This document shows, piece by piece, positions 1 to 11,200 of a stretch of DNA of 64,000 bases (positions are counted from its first letter, which is position 1; each line of letters opens with the position of its first letter). The translations under genes and the position numbers were made by a program. The notes under the pieces are model-generated. The model made no database searches. It was not told where the DNA came from and saw only the letters and a list, made by a program, of their open reading frames with translations. Source of the DNA: Paraspadella gotoi (taxonomy: Eukaryota > Chaetognatha); the NCBI GenBank assembly GCA_051294375.1, contig CM119269.1, positions 5,529,609 through 5,593,608 on the forward strand, written 5' to 3'.

Positions 1-1766
1 TGATGATTAGTTACGAAATATATTATATGCTTTAATTTATATTTGCCTCAAACAACAAATTTAAATAAGCAAATTTTAATTCAATGAAAAAATAATAAAA
101 TAAAAAATGCCAAGAACGACATTAACAAGTTTACATAACGATTAACGACATTAACAATTAGAGAGAAAAAGAGAAAAGCGTCTATCTAAAGTATGAACTC
201 TAAAAAAGGTTTTAACTTTGCAAAAAATTAACAAACCACTTTTTGCCACGACAAGGAGTTCAAACATTTTATTTCAGCTTATCTCGTCATCGGTTTTCAA
301 GAGTTGGCGTGAACTTTACTAATTAAATCATCTGTTCTTTTTCGGCTTCCCTTAAAATACAGGGTCTTCGAGCTATTTTAGGAATTTAATAAAATATTCA
401 TTGAGGCAGTAAAAATTAATGTACTGTAATCTTTTAAAATTTGATATGATTATAAAAAATGTATGAAGAACATATACATTTTTATTATTATAAGCTTTGT
501 CAATTACCACTTTAATTATACGGCTCCAAAAGGAAACAGACTTTTTCACCTGCGTTCAGCTGGCCGAGCCCGACTGTTCATCGAGCGTAGTGAAAGTTAC
601 ATATAAAAATTCTAAATGTCAATTATGAACAACATACCATCAGTGAACATTAATTTGTAAAAAAAATTAATTTATGTTCTTCAATATAGCAGTAGGCTAT
701 ATTTATATATAGTACTATCCTTTAATAAAATCAAAACATTTCAAAATATATATCATTTTTAAAACTTCTTTCATTGAGTTAAAAATTAAAAAAAAAAAAA
801 TTTAGTATAACAAAATTTTAATTTTCAGCTTAAAATATAGGTTTTTTATTAGTTTTTGTTTTGAAACGAATTTTATTTATAGTTGCAAACAAAAACTTTG
901 TCAATTCTCTAATTAATAGTAACAACGAAAAAGAAAGGATTATTTCAATAGGTTTTTTTATATATTTGATCAACTTAATGAAAGAATTTTTAAAAAAAGT
1001 TATATTTCTTTTTATCAACTTTTTATGACGAATCTGAATCTGTAAAATAATCTAACAAAAAACTATTTTGAAATTTTAACATTTATTGGATTAGTAGTAA
1101 AATTTATTATAAAATTTTGTACACATAAATGTTCATTATTATAATATTGTTCGTTCCTCAATTTTGGAATTTTAATTAAAGTTAAATTTAGAATTTTTAC
1201 TACCCTTTAGAGTGTTCAGTGTTCAAAAATCATTGACGTTGTATTAAGGTTTGTAAATACCTCTTAATAAATTTCGGCGCGAAATACAAACCAAATTATT
1301 CCAATAAATAATGTATTAGGAGGTGAATCTGGGTATCGTATTAAAGGCAAGACCAAACAGATTATAAATCTGTATACTTTTTGTTATATGATTTATTATA
1401 TTTTTAGTTAGGTTTATTTTGTCATATGCCAAAATTGTTTTTCAAAATAGCTCTAAAACCCAGTACATTGAAGGCATGATTTTTCCGATTCGTTTAAATT
1501 GAAAAAAAATAATAGAGATTTCGGGAATTATACGAAGCCACAAAAATTCTCAAGCAATTACGGATTAGGATAAAAAATTTACGCATGAATTATGTTGTGA
1601 AAAAAAGTATTAATATTAACATTTTTTTTAAACAACAAAGTAATTGTTTTTTAAATGACTTAACAAAACAACCCTCTTGGTTACGAAACAATGGGAAACA
1701 TTTCACCAACTCAAAATGCTATCGATTTTCTTTTTTTTTTCCCAAGAAATACCTAAAAGAATGTTA
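1..1766. other. AT-rich flank, no gene seen
   Basis: Strongly AT-rich with frequent stops in all frames. The short open frames here have no domain, splice context or codon bias, so I call no gene. It is the upstream flank of the carboxypeptidase gene. Confidence 0.6.
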
Positions 1767-1768
1767 AA

Positions 1769-1781
1769 CTATATATAAATA
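1769..1781 (+). promoter_or_regulatory. TATA box of the carboxypeptidase gene
   Basis: CTATATATAAATAG lies about 137 bp upstream of the carboxypeptidase start codon at 1907. This fits a transcription start near 1800-1810 and a 5' leader of about 100 nt. It is a textbook TATA motif in the correct place and orientation, but in AT-rich DNA a chance match is possible. Confidence 0.5.
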
Positions 1782-1906
1782 GATGCGAGACGGAATGTCT
1801 TTAGCCCTGATCAGAGCGATTTTGGAGTCGTACTTAAACAATGCTTTAAATACTTTCAGTTTTCCGACCATTTCAATTTAAATTTTAAAATTCGGCACAT
1901 AAAAAG

Positions 1907-4900
1907 ATGGATGCCAAAATATTCACGCTGTTCTTCTTTCTTATTGCCTCGGACGTTTCAGAAGGAGAACACAAATCCGGCACTGGATTTGGACCAAAAG
2001 GTAAAAATTACTTTAGAAAATTACCGTATTTGAACAAGATATAGGTCATTGAGATGGATTTGACGTACCTTGATATACAGGAACTTCAACCTAAGGTGAT
2101 ACGAATAAACTTGTAATATAATCGAAACGAAGAGCGATTAGGTTATAAAATTGTTTTATACTAATACCTAGAAAAATACTTTTGTTTTCCACCAATTCGC
2201 AAAATTCTATCTAGGATATTTTCTGTTATAAAGATTTTCCTCAGAGGGTGTTTTATTTTTTGATCAATAAGTTACTGTAGTAAATGTATCATTAACCAGA
2301 AAAAAAGTTTTTAGTCGGATCTGCTTATTAGCAGATCCCGACTCTATAATTCACTTTGCCAGTGCTTCGGTCCGCCCCCTCAATCTTATCGGGCATTCAC
2401 TTATATCATGTCAGAACATCGAATTATAATAATTATACAAAAAAAATGTCCATCCGTCCGTCCGTCCCACCTTAGCAAAAAACACCAATTACTCGTGATT
2501 GGATGGATGGGTTGGAATAAAATTTTGTGTGTAGGTAGGGAAGTGTGTGATTGAGCTGGATATGAAGTTTCGATGGAATCGTCTGAGTGGAAATGAGTTT
2601 AAATGGAAAAAACAAAAAAATATATTTCATTATTTGAACACCAATTACGATTGACGATTGACCTGAAATTTTTTATGTGGGTAAAAAAGTGTGTGATTAA
2701 GCTGAAATCAAGTTTCGATAGAATCATTTGAGTGGAAATGAGTTTAAATGGTAGTTTATTTTTTTAAATTCTTATGTAAAACCTAACTTTTTATGACCAA
2801 AAAAAAATATTTTTACATCAGATAAATTTACGATCAGCAGTAAAAATTAATTTAATATTTGGAATAAAAAAATAAAGTGATTCCGCACTAGGGAGCCACT
2901 GTGATTTTTTTAGGTCAAAATAAATGTAAAGTTATTTTTTAACTACTAAATGTTATAAAATAATATACATTGAAAGAATTACGAGTTTAATAAAGTATTT
3001 TCGTATCACTTCAGATTGATGTCACCGAGTACTGAGTAGTGAATAGTACCTTGCCTAAAAAATTAGGAAATTCTATGAAACTACCCATTTCTGGACAAAA
3101 AATTTGTAATCCAAGGTCTACACCAAAGATGGGGATTCGTATCTGTTCGTTCAAAAGCTCATATGTTCTGGTGGCTTTTGGAGAGCCCAAATAAGAACAA
3201 GCCTTTGGTGATGTGGCTTCAAGGAGGTCCGGGAGGCTCGTCCACAGGATTTGGAAATTTTTTAGAAATCGGTCCTTGGAATCTGGACCTCAAGGTAACT
3301 CCTAATAGCTACGATCAAATTTTCCTCTTCAAATATCGCTTAGAAGAGATAGAAGTCGACCGGAAAGGCTATCGTTTTTTTTCGCATTAGCCAAACGCCG
3401 CCTCTTGGTTGAACGAATCAAATTTACTGTTCGTCGACAATCCCGTCGGAACAGGATACTCATACGTGGAGAACGAGTCTGCGTTCGCAAAAAATGTCGA
3501 AACCATAGCCGCCGACTTGGTCACTCTCTCGGAACAGTTCTTTAACGTGGAAGCGCCGGACATGCAGAAAGCCAATTTTTACGTCGTGTCTGAGTCTTAT
3601 GGAGGGAAAATGGCCGCCGCATTTGGCGTCGCTTTGCACAAGGGTAGTTAAAAAAACTTGTAATAATTAAAATAAAATATAAGTGAGAAAGTATTTGATG
3701 GATGTCGGAAAGATAAATTAATAACTTCAGTTCCAATTTCTTAAAAAAGCGATTCAGTCTGAAAGACTCAAGTGCAAATTCAAGGGAGTGGTGCTCGGCG
3801 ATTCTTGGATTTCTCCCATCGATTCCGTCCTCAGTTGGGGTCCCTATCTTTATGCAACTTCGCTGATAGACGACAAAGGGTTCTCGAAAATCAACGCGAC
3901 AGCAATGAAAACCAAAAAGGTTCGCTCTTTGATTCCGGATTAAATCCCAACTAGAAGTAGAACTTATCAGTCTTATGCTAGGCCCAGGCTTACTTCTAAG
4001 CGTTTACTATTATATCCGGCAAGGCGGTGGAGAACGAGCAATGGCGAGACGCGACAAAACTATGGGGAGAGACGGAAAGAGTGATTCAGGAGGTGGCAGA
4101 CGGTGTCGATTTTTACAACATCCTGAAAAAGGAGAGACTACCACTTTTGTACGCTAATGGTCGACCGATAGACCCCCTTCAAGTATTCGGAAAAACTCGT
4201 AATACATTTTGATTTTGAGAGTCAACGAAGACTATTTAATACAAACTAAAAATTTTAACTTATGCCAGGTTTTATTCAACAATGAATTCTCTCAAGTTTA
4301 CAGTAACACTCTTGGAGTTTTGATGAATGGACCGGTTAAAAAAGTACTGGAGATCCCGGCAGGTTATCAACATTGTTATTTGTACATGGTGACAATTTTA
4401 TAAGCGCCGCTTGAAAAGAGCTGTCATTCGAAACACGTTAAAAATGAATTTAAAAATAAATTTCATTCGGTAGAGGAGACAAAAATCATTTTGTTAACGA
4501 CACGGATTTAAAATGGGAGTGAAAAGAAAGGATCAAATATTGTGGCCAAATTATTTGTTAATGCAACTTCAGATTTTGCATTCTGGTAAAAAAATCGCTA
4601 ACGTTTTTCATTTTCCAAATCCCATTGCTCCAGCTTTCTTACTTTCTAAGTTATAAGCTCATCAATGGCATGGTCAAATTTCAAAAAAGAAAATTTTTTG
4701 CATTTGAATAAGACCTTCCTGTTATAAGATATATTTTTATGAAAAAAAATGAAATGATAAAAAATTTTGGTTCATCTTACAGATATAGACATTGGAGTAT
4801 GCGCCTAAGCAATCAGAATGTCAAATATTTTTTCACAGCCACAATGTCAATGACAGTCCTTTTCATTTTATAGTTTTTTAGTTAAAACTTATAGAAAATA

Positions 4901-7734
4901 AAAATTTCAGGGTTAAAAAAAATTGCAAATGAATGATCTGCCAAGAGCCTGCTGCCTTACTAAACCTTGAAATATATTAATAAGAATTTTTTTGCATACT
5001 CCCAAGTCATTATACGAACGAAGAGTTTTAAATGGAAATATTAAATAAGAAGAGAAAAATGTTGAAAAAAAAGCTGCCGGAAGGCAAGCGCACCAGTTGC
5101 AATGAAGCTATGAACATAAACGTCAGGAACTTTTGAAATAACCAAATATTAATCACAGTCAGTCAGTTAAGAATTATAACAACTCTTTTTATTTCACTCC
5201 AATTTGAAATCCGTGTATTCCTCACTAGTATTCCTAATCGTATTACGCTTAACATATGCTTATTTGAATCATAAAAAACTCATTTCTTATATATATATAT
5301 ATATTTATATATAATATATATTGGTATTATTGATTTGGGTATCTGACATAAAATACAATGAAAATTCATCAGCCATTTTAAACGTCAAAGGTAAAAAGGC
5401 TTGTGCGTCTGCATAATTAAACAATATCTAATAATTAAATAAAATATTTAAATTATACTTTTGAAATAAATAATAAAAAAGAACATATAACATGTCTAGC
5501 AAATTTATAAAATTAGTTTGTATCTTTGGAACTAATTTTTTGCTGTTTTTGGTAACTTCCGGTTTGTAAAAATAGTTTTCAAACATAATAAGCACCTAAA
5601 ACTATTTTTTTAATATATTAACTAACTTGCAATGCAATATTCTAGTCAGGAATGAACTAATTATATTAAAAAATTAAATTTAAATAGAACTTGTTCAAAA
5701 AATCTACGAATATTTGTGAATTTTGACGCTCGTGGTACTTTGGCGCTCCTGGGAAGGGCCAAGAATTTTAAAAAGTCTAACAAAAGTCATATATTCAGAT
5801 AGAACGGAAAAAAAGGAAAAAAATGTCGTTTTCCTGAGATTTCTATCTTAAAAAGAATCGGATTTAAATGTGTCTAATATATATATTAGTTTTTTTAATC
5901 TTTAACTTAAAAGCTATAAAAGTTACCAAAACAAAAAAAATTTCGGCGGCTTATTCATTTTCTAAGATGGTAGATGAAAAATTGAGCTTTCTGAATCTGA
6001 AACAAATACAGTATAGGTGCGAGGCTGAGATTAAGACGTCAGGGTCTTTGCTACTATTTCTCTAACTTGATTCTATTAATACTTACTTCTTAAACCATAT
6101 TATTCCATATCGTACTTTTCAGGAGTAGTTTGGGGACGCCAATCAAGACAAGTATTTACGGAAAACGCAGCAGACTTTATGAAGCCCGTTATTGCGTCAG
6201 TAGATGAACTACTAAATTTGGGATATAAAGTACGTATAATATATTTGTATAGAGATGAAACGAAAAATTCGTTGTAATAGCAATTTTTATTTTTTTTTAT
6301 TTTTGCTATTTGCTATTACAACGAATTTTTCGTTTCATCTCTAAACTATTTTAAATAGCAAAAAAGAAAGTCAAAATACAATATATTTGTAATATTATAC
6401 ATAAAATATTTATAGATAATTATGAAAATTTGCAAACTACTTGTTTGACTATTTTCTATTTTAAATTTTAATATTTTTATGAAGGATTTAGTATTTAATC
6501 TATATTTTTAACTCAAACATATATTGCTTTCTTTTTAAAATGTTATATTTTACTTCATATATTTACATGAATTAGAAATGAGGTAAACTTTTTAGGTAGC
6601 CATTTTGAATGGGCAGTTGGATCTTATCGTTGACACAATTGGCACAAACGTTTGGGTTAAAAAATTAAAATGGCAGAATTTGCAATTCTGGCAAAACGCC
6701 AAACATGTCCCATTATATGACAAAGGTAAAACGCTGTGGTCATTATTGTCATGTTGTAATAAAACAAGTTTGAGCAAACAATGCCGGATCTGCCCACGAT
6801 CATTAGTCGTAAGACAGTGATCAGATAATTAATTAATTAATTAATTAATATTAATTTGTTTTATTTGTGCCAAAATCGTTTTCCACTTTGTCTCGCCACT
6901 CAATCACAAAACAACAATCTCGATCACAAAATTAATTAATTAATTAATTAATTACAAATAATTAATAATTAGTGCAGTTTGAATTAACATATAAAAATTT
7001 TAAAAAATCATAATCAAATAGTGAAATAGATTGTTTGTTTTTTTTCATTTTAACTCCTTTCCACATGGACGATTCCATCGAAACTTTATTTCCTGCTCAA
7101 ATACTCACTTTCCTACCCACATACAAAATTTGAAATCAATCACTCCATTCACTCATGAGTAATTGGCGTTCAAATAGTAAAATATATTTTTTTGTTTTTT
7201 CCATTTTAACTCATTTCCACTCGAACGATTCCAGCGAACCTCGATTTCCAGCTCGATCACACACTTTCCTACCCTCACACAAAATTTCATTCCAATCCAT
7301 CCATCAAATCACGAGTAATTGGTGTTTTTTGTGGGACGCACGGACAGACGGACGAACATTTTTTTTGCATAATAATCTGACATGATATAAGTGAATGCCC
7401 GACAAGATTGGGGGGGCGGAATTACAGTGAATTATAGAGCCGGAATCTGCTGTAAGCAGATCCTGCTAAAAACAAAAAAGGGAACGAGATTTATTCGCCT
7501 TTACTATAGGGCTATATCCTCTGACGGGAGCGTTTAAAAAAGAATACAACAATTTCTCATACTTCTGGATCTTAAGAGCCGGACATATGGTACCGCACGA
7601 TCAGCCAGAAATGGCGCGTCGTATTTTAAAGATAATTACAGGTCAATGTGGTGGCATTTTCAACCCATGTTAATATCATCGCAGAAAATGGACCAGAAGA
7701 ACTCAGGAACAAACTAAATGGTTTTTTCTCTTAG
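1907..7734 (+). CDS. SCPEP1: SCPEP1-like serine carboxypeptidase, 10 exons
   Basis: Secreted or lysosomal S10-family serine carboxypeptidase (retinoid-inducible type). Exons: 1907-2000, 3116-3294, 3391-3643, 3750-3919, 4024-4182, 4269-4362, 6123-6229, 6596-6725, 7510-7641, 7685-7734. The spliced frame is 1368 nt, 455 aa, close to the human protein (about 452). The start is followed by a signal peptide (KIFTLFFFLIAS). Family signatures appear in order: MFWWLLES, WLQGGPGGSSTGFGN (oxyanion region), LLFVDNPVGTGYSY, the nucleophile motif SESYGGK (Ser160), LGDSWISPIDSVLSWGPYLY, LMNGP, the catalytic Asp in NGQLDLIVDT (Asp361) and the catalytic His in AGHMVPHD (His421). The triad is intact. All nine introns keep phase. 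Introns 1 and 8 contain family A repeats in opposite orientations, and intron 7 holds a perfect hairpin. A TATA box lies upstream. Exon 5's donor (CAA|GTATTC) is the least certain junction. Confidence 0.93.
2310..2760 (-). repeat. Dispersed repeat family A, reverse copy
   Basis: Reverse complement of the element at 6763-7470: shared GGATCTGC..GCAGATCC end, a segment matching CTGACATGATATAAGTGAAT, and the block about fibre-like runs 'atcacacactttcctaccc'. It sits in intron 1 of the carboxypeptidase gene. No coding capacity is seen. Confidence 0.75.
4384..4426 (+). repeat. Short repeat D, copy 1
   Basis: ACATGGTGACAATTTTA followed by (C/T)AAGCGCCG and a CTGTCATT block recurs at 16212-16256. 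It lies in intron 6 of the carboxypeptidase gene. Only about 45 bp are shared, so the class is unknown. Confidence 0.5.
6250..6343. repeat. Perfect 34-bp inverted repeat
   Basis: Arms 6250-6283 and 6310-6343 are exact reverse complements by my reading (left arm starts TAGAGATGAAACG), separated by about 26 nt of T-rich loop. It lies in intron 7 of the carboxypeptidase gene, just after exon 7, so it would fold in the pre-mRNA. It could be a small foldback element or MITE relic. Confidence 0.85.
6763..7470 (+). repeat. Dispersed repeat family A, longest copy
   Basis: Starts ACAAGTTTGAGCAAACAATG and ends AAGCAGATCCTGCT. It contains an AT-rich (ttaattaa)n part, then two direct subrepeats (about 7045-7170 and 7200-7335) sharing 'actttcctaccc' and 'gattggcgttcaaatagt'-like text, then a GC-rich end. 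It lies in intron 8 of the carboxypeptidase gene. It is non-coding, so probably a non-autonomous element. Confidence 0.75.
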
Positions 7735-8290
7735 ATATTATTAAAAATCAAATAAAAAAATTGGATTAGAATTCTAATACCTATAGTATGGACTAGACAA
7801 TGTTTATACCAAATGCAAAGTTAGTTCTTCTACAAATGAAACAATTTCTAGACCGAGTCCGTATGTCTCAATAAGCAGAAGTTACCTTGTTCAGTGAGAA
7901 AGTTCACCAAGAAATTATTTAAAATCCATTCTGATTGTGCTTATGATCAGCGTTTTTTTCATAGCCTAAATCACATTTTAAAAGAGTAATAAAAGAACCA
8001 GTTCCTGTATAAAAAATTTTAAAAAGCTAAAAACAATAACCATCACACTTTAAAAATCATTGAAAACGAAACCAAACATTAAAAAAATTAAAAACAATGG
8101 TATAAAATCATTTTAGAAAAAAAATATAATGAAACTCGATTTTGAAAAGTTAATCACTTTCATCAAGAATCCAAAGTTAAGAATGGCACTATAATCTAGA
8201 TACTATAAAAAAACAACTGACAGCCAGATATTTGTAAAAAATACGTATATCTAGGTAAATGTATATTTTAAAAACAAGAAAATTAACAGA
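7735..8290. other. Convergent 3' spacer
   Basis: Short AT-rich gap between the 3' end of the carboxypeptidase (+) and the stop codon of the metalloproteinase (-). The genes are tail to tail. No further gene or clear repeat is seen. Confidence 0.6.
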
Positions 8291-11200
8291 TTAATGAGGA
8301 CAGAAATGAAGCCAGTTACTGGCTATTTCTTGGGGGTAGCCAGTGGCTAAACCATCTTTGTTAGACATATAGTATTTACCACGATCGTTAAAAAAGAAAA
8401 TTAATTCATCGTTCCAGACTGCAGCTGACGTTATGCCCTGCCACCAATTAGAGAGATGATCATTGCGCGGAATTATTTCGTCAATATATGATTTTGCTGC
8501 AAAACAAATATTAAAACTGATCATCATGACATCGAGCATCTGTGTTTCATGTACTTTGTACAGGGATGTTCAGCTTTTTTCGGAAAAAAATTTATGTACA
8601 CACAACTCGAGAGCAGTTTAAAATAAAAAAAAAATTATATATTGGAAAGCTGGGCGGTTTTATCTTTTGATCCATACTCAGTTTAACCAGAAGATCATTT
8701 CGTAAACATTTTAATTCAGTTTTTTTATCACATGTTTAATTTTTTCTGCTATTTCCTTGATAAGAAACGACAAAAACAGACTTGTAGCCCCGGTTTTTTT
8801 AAATGTTATCCTAAGTTGCAGTTAATTCAAATAGCGATGTCGCTGGCGATTTGCGCATGAGTCGAAGATGTGGTTCTAGTTGGTTGGCTACTTTGCCATA
8901 GTGATATCGCCAGGGATCTAACGGTGTCGCCATTACCCTCACTGGCGACTTCGCCAATGATGAAAAATAAAAATATTAAAAAAGACGAAAGGCTCGCGGC
9001 TAACGTTGAACGGGACACCCGGGTTAAGGTTGGGGGAAAGGCCCGTGGGAGACGTTAGGGTTAAGGCTTAAGACAGGAGGCCCAGGTTAGGTTTAAGAAA
9101 GTGGCTTGCTGGTGATGTCGCGAGCCGGGTTTGATACAGGGCCAAGGCGAGTCACCCCTAGGGGGCAAAAAAAACAACTTTTTTTTTAAAAAAGAAAAAA
9201 AAATTCGTAGGATCATTTGTATTAATATCATAGATCAAATTTTAAAAATTCCCTCGATAGTCCCATTTCTATTGCCCTATAATGTCGGTCTAATAGTTTG
9301 ATTGGAACCGATTCTCGGTTAGAAAAAACGAAAGGGCATTTTCTAATATGAAGCCTTCTGTATTTCTTTTTCTATAAGCCTTAATTTTGGTCAGGCATTA
9401 ACTATCGCATTTCCCTTTTACCCCCTGGATTCTGCTTTCGTCGCAGTGGTGCCACTGGTGTCACTGGCAGTGGTAGTACCTTGAGCTTTATCACTATCTT
9501 TGAAGTTGAACCCAATTCAAGCTTAGCGATAGCTCCAGGATCCATACTATCTGGGAAAAAAGTATATCAAATAATTGTTGAAAAGTTTATTTATTCAATA
9601 AAAAATATATGTAAAACATTCTAAATATTTGGTAGGCCCTTCTTCAGCATCGACTACTGCCTGTATTCATCTGGGCATGCTCTCATACAGCGAATTGAGG
9701 TATGACAGTGAAATGTTTTTTTACATCTTTAACGCAATTCTTCTCAGCCCCGATGTTGATGTGGCGCGTTTTTCCCTCTTTTCTGAGAGTTATAATGGTA
9801 CGTTTTTGAACCCAAAAAAGTGCAATATTTTTAGCATTGCCAAATAAAAAAATCTTAAAAGTAAAATGATCTCGCCAGACGTTACTATCAAAGAAAATTA
9901 ATGGAAAAAAACAATGATCGATGCGATAACGAATTATTGATATAATAATACAGTGTGTCTCAATGTAACTGTCGGTTAAGAAAAGCTTAATGCTAGTAAT
10001 TGATTGATTGATGTAATAATAATTGATTAATTAATGTAATAATAATTGATTGATTGATGCGATGATAACCAAAGGATTGATGCGATGATAACCAAAGGAT
10101 TGATGCGATGATAACCAAAGGATTGATGCGATGATAACCAAAGGATTGATGCGATGATAACCAAAGGATTGATGCGATGATAACCAAAGGATTGATGCAA
10201 TGATAACCAAAGGATTGATGCGATGATAACCAAAGGATTGATGCGATGATAACCAAATGATTGATGCGATGATAACCAAATGAATGATGCGATGATAACC
10301 AAATAATTGATGTGATGATAACCAAATAATTGATGTGATGATAACCAAATGATGGATACGATGATAACTAAATGATGGATGCGATGATAACCAAATGATG
10401 GATGCGATGATAACCAAATGATGGATGCGATGATAACCAAATGATGGATGCGATGATAACCAAATGATGGATGCGATGATAACCAAATGATGGATGCGAT
10501 GATAACCAAATGATGGATGCGATGATAGACCAAATGATGGATGCGATGATAACCAAATGATGGATGCGATGATAGCCAAATGATGAATGCGATGATAGCC
10601 AAATGATGAATGCGATGATAGTCATTCATTGATACGATGATAATCATTCATTGACGCAATGAATCATTCATTGTAAATAAACAAATGTGTGTATGAGTCA
10701 GAGGGAGAGAGAAAGAAAGAGAGAGAAGTTGGACATTATATATATATAAATTGTTTTGCAAATAAAACAAACAAATAAATGGAGGAATATGAAATATGTG
10801 AATCTAAAAGATCTTGCTGATTAGAAGCTACATCTAAACGAAAGGTTTTTTTTTAGTTAACGATTTTTATTTAATAATGGACATGTTTCGACTTTAGTAA
10901 AAGTCTTCTTCAGCGCAATATCAGTTAAACTGAAGGAAATGAAAAATGAAGCTATATCTATTATCTAATTCTAAATTTTTAGCTTCCAATGGTTACGCAC
11001 TAGAGCTATTTTCAATATTGAAACAGCGTGACGACGACGACGACCACGACAACTACGGTCAAAAGAAGCAGAAACGAATTAACATCTTAAAATAAAAACA
11101 AATAACCATATACTGAAATAATAAAAAATTAAATATGATTTTTTTTGCAATTTTTCATTTGGAGTAGCGATCTTTTTTTGCCTGTAACTTCTAAACGATT

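Noticed and set aside
10027-10647. Long minus-strand open frames (up to 206 codons)
   Set aside because: They are readings of the 23-bp minisatellite in three frames; identical peptides shifted by frame, no start context or splice support.
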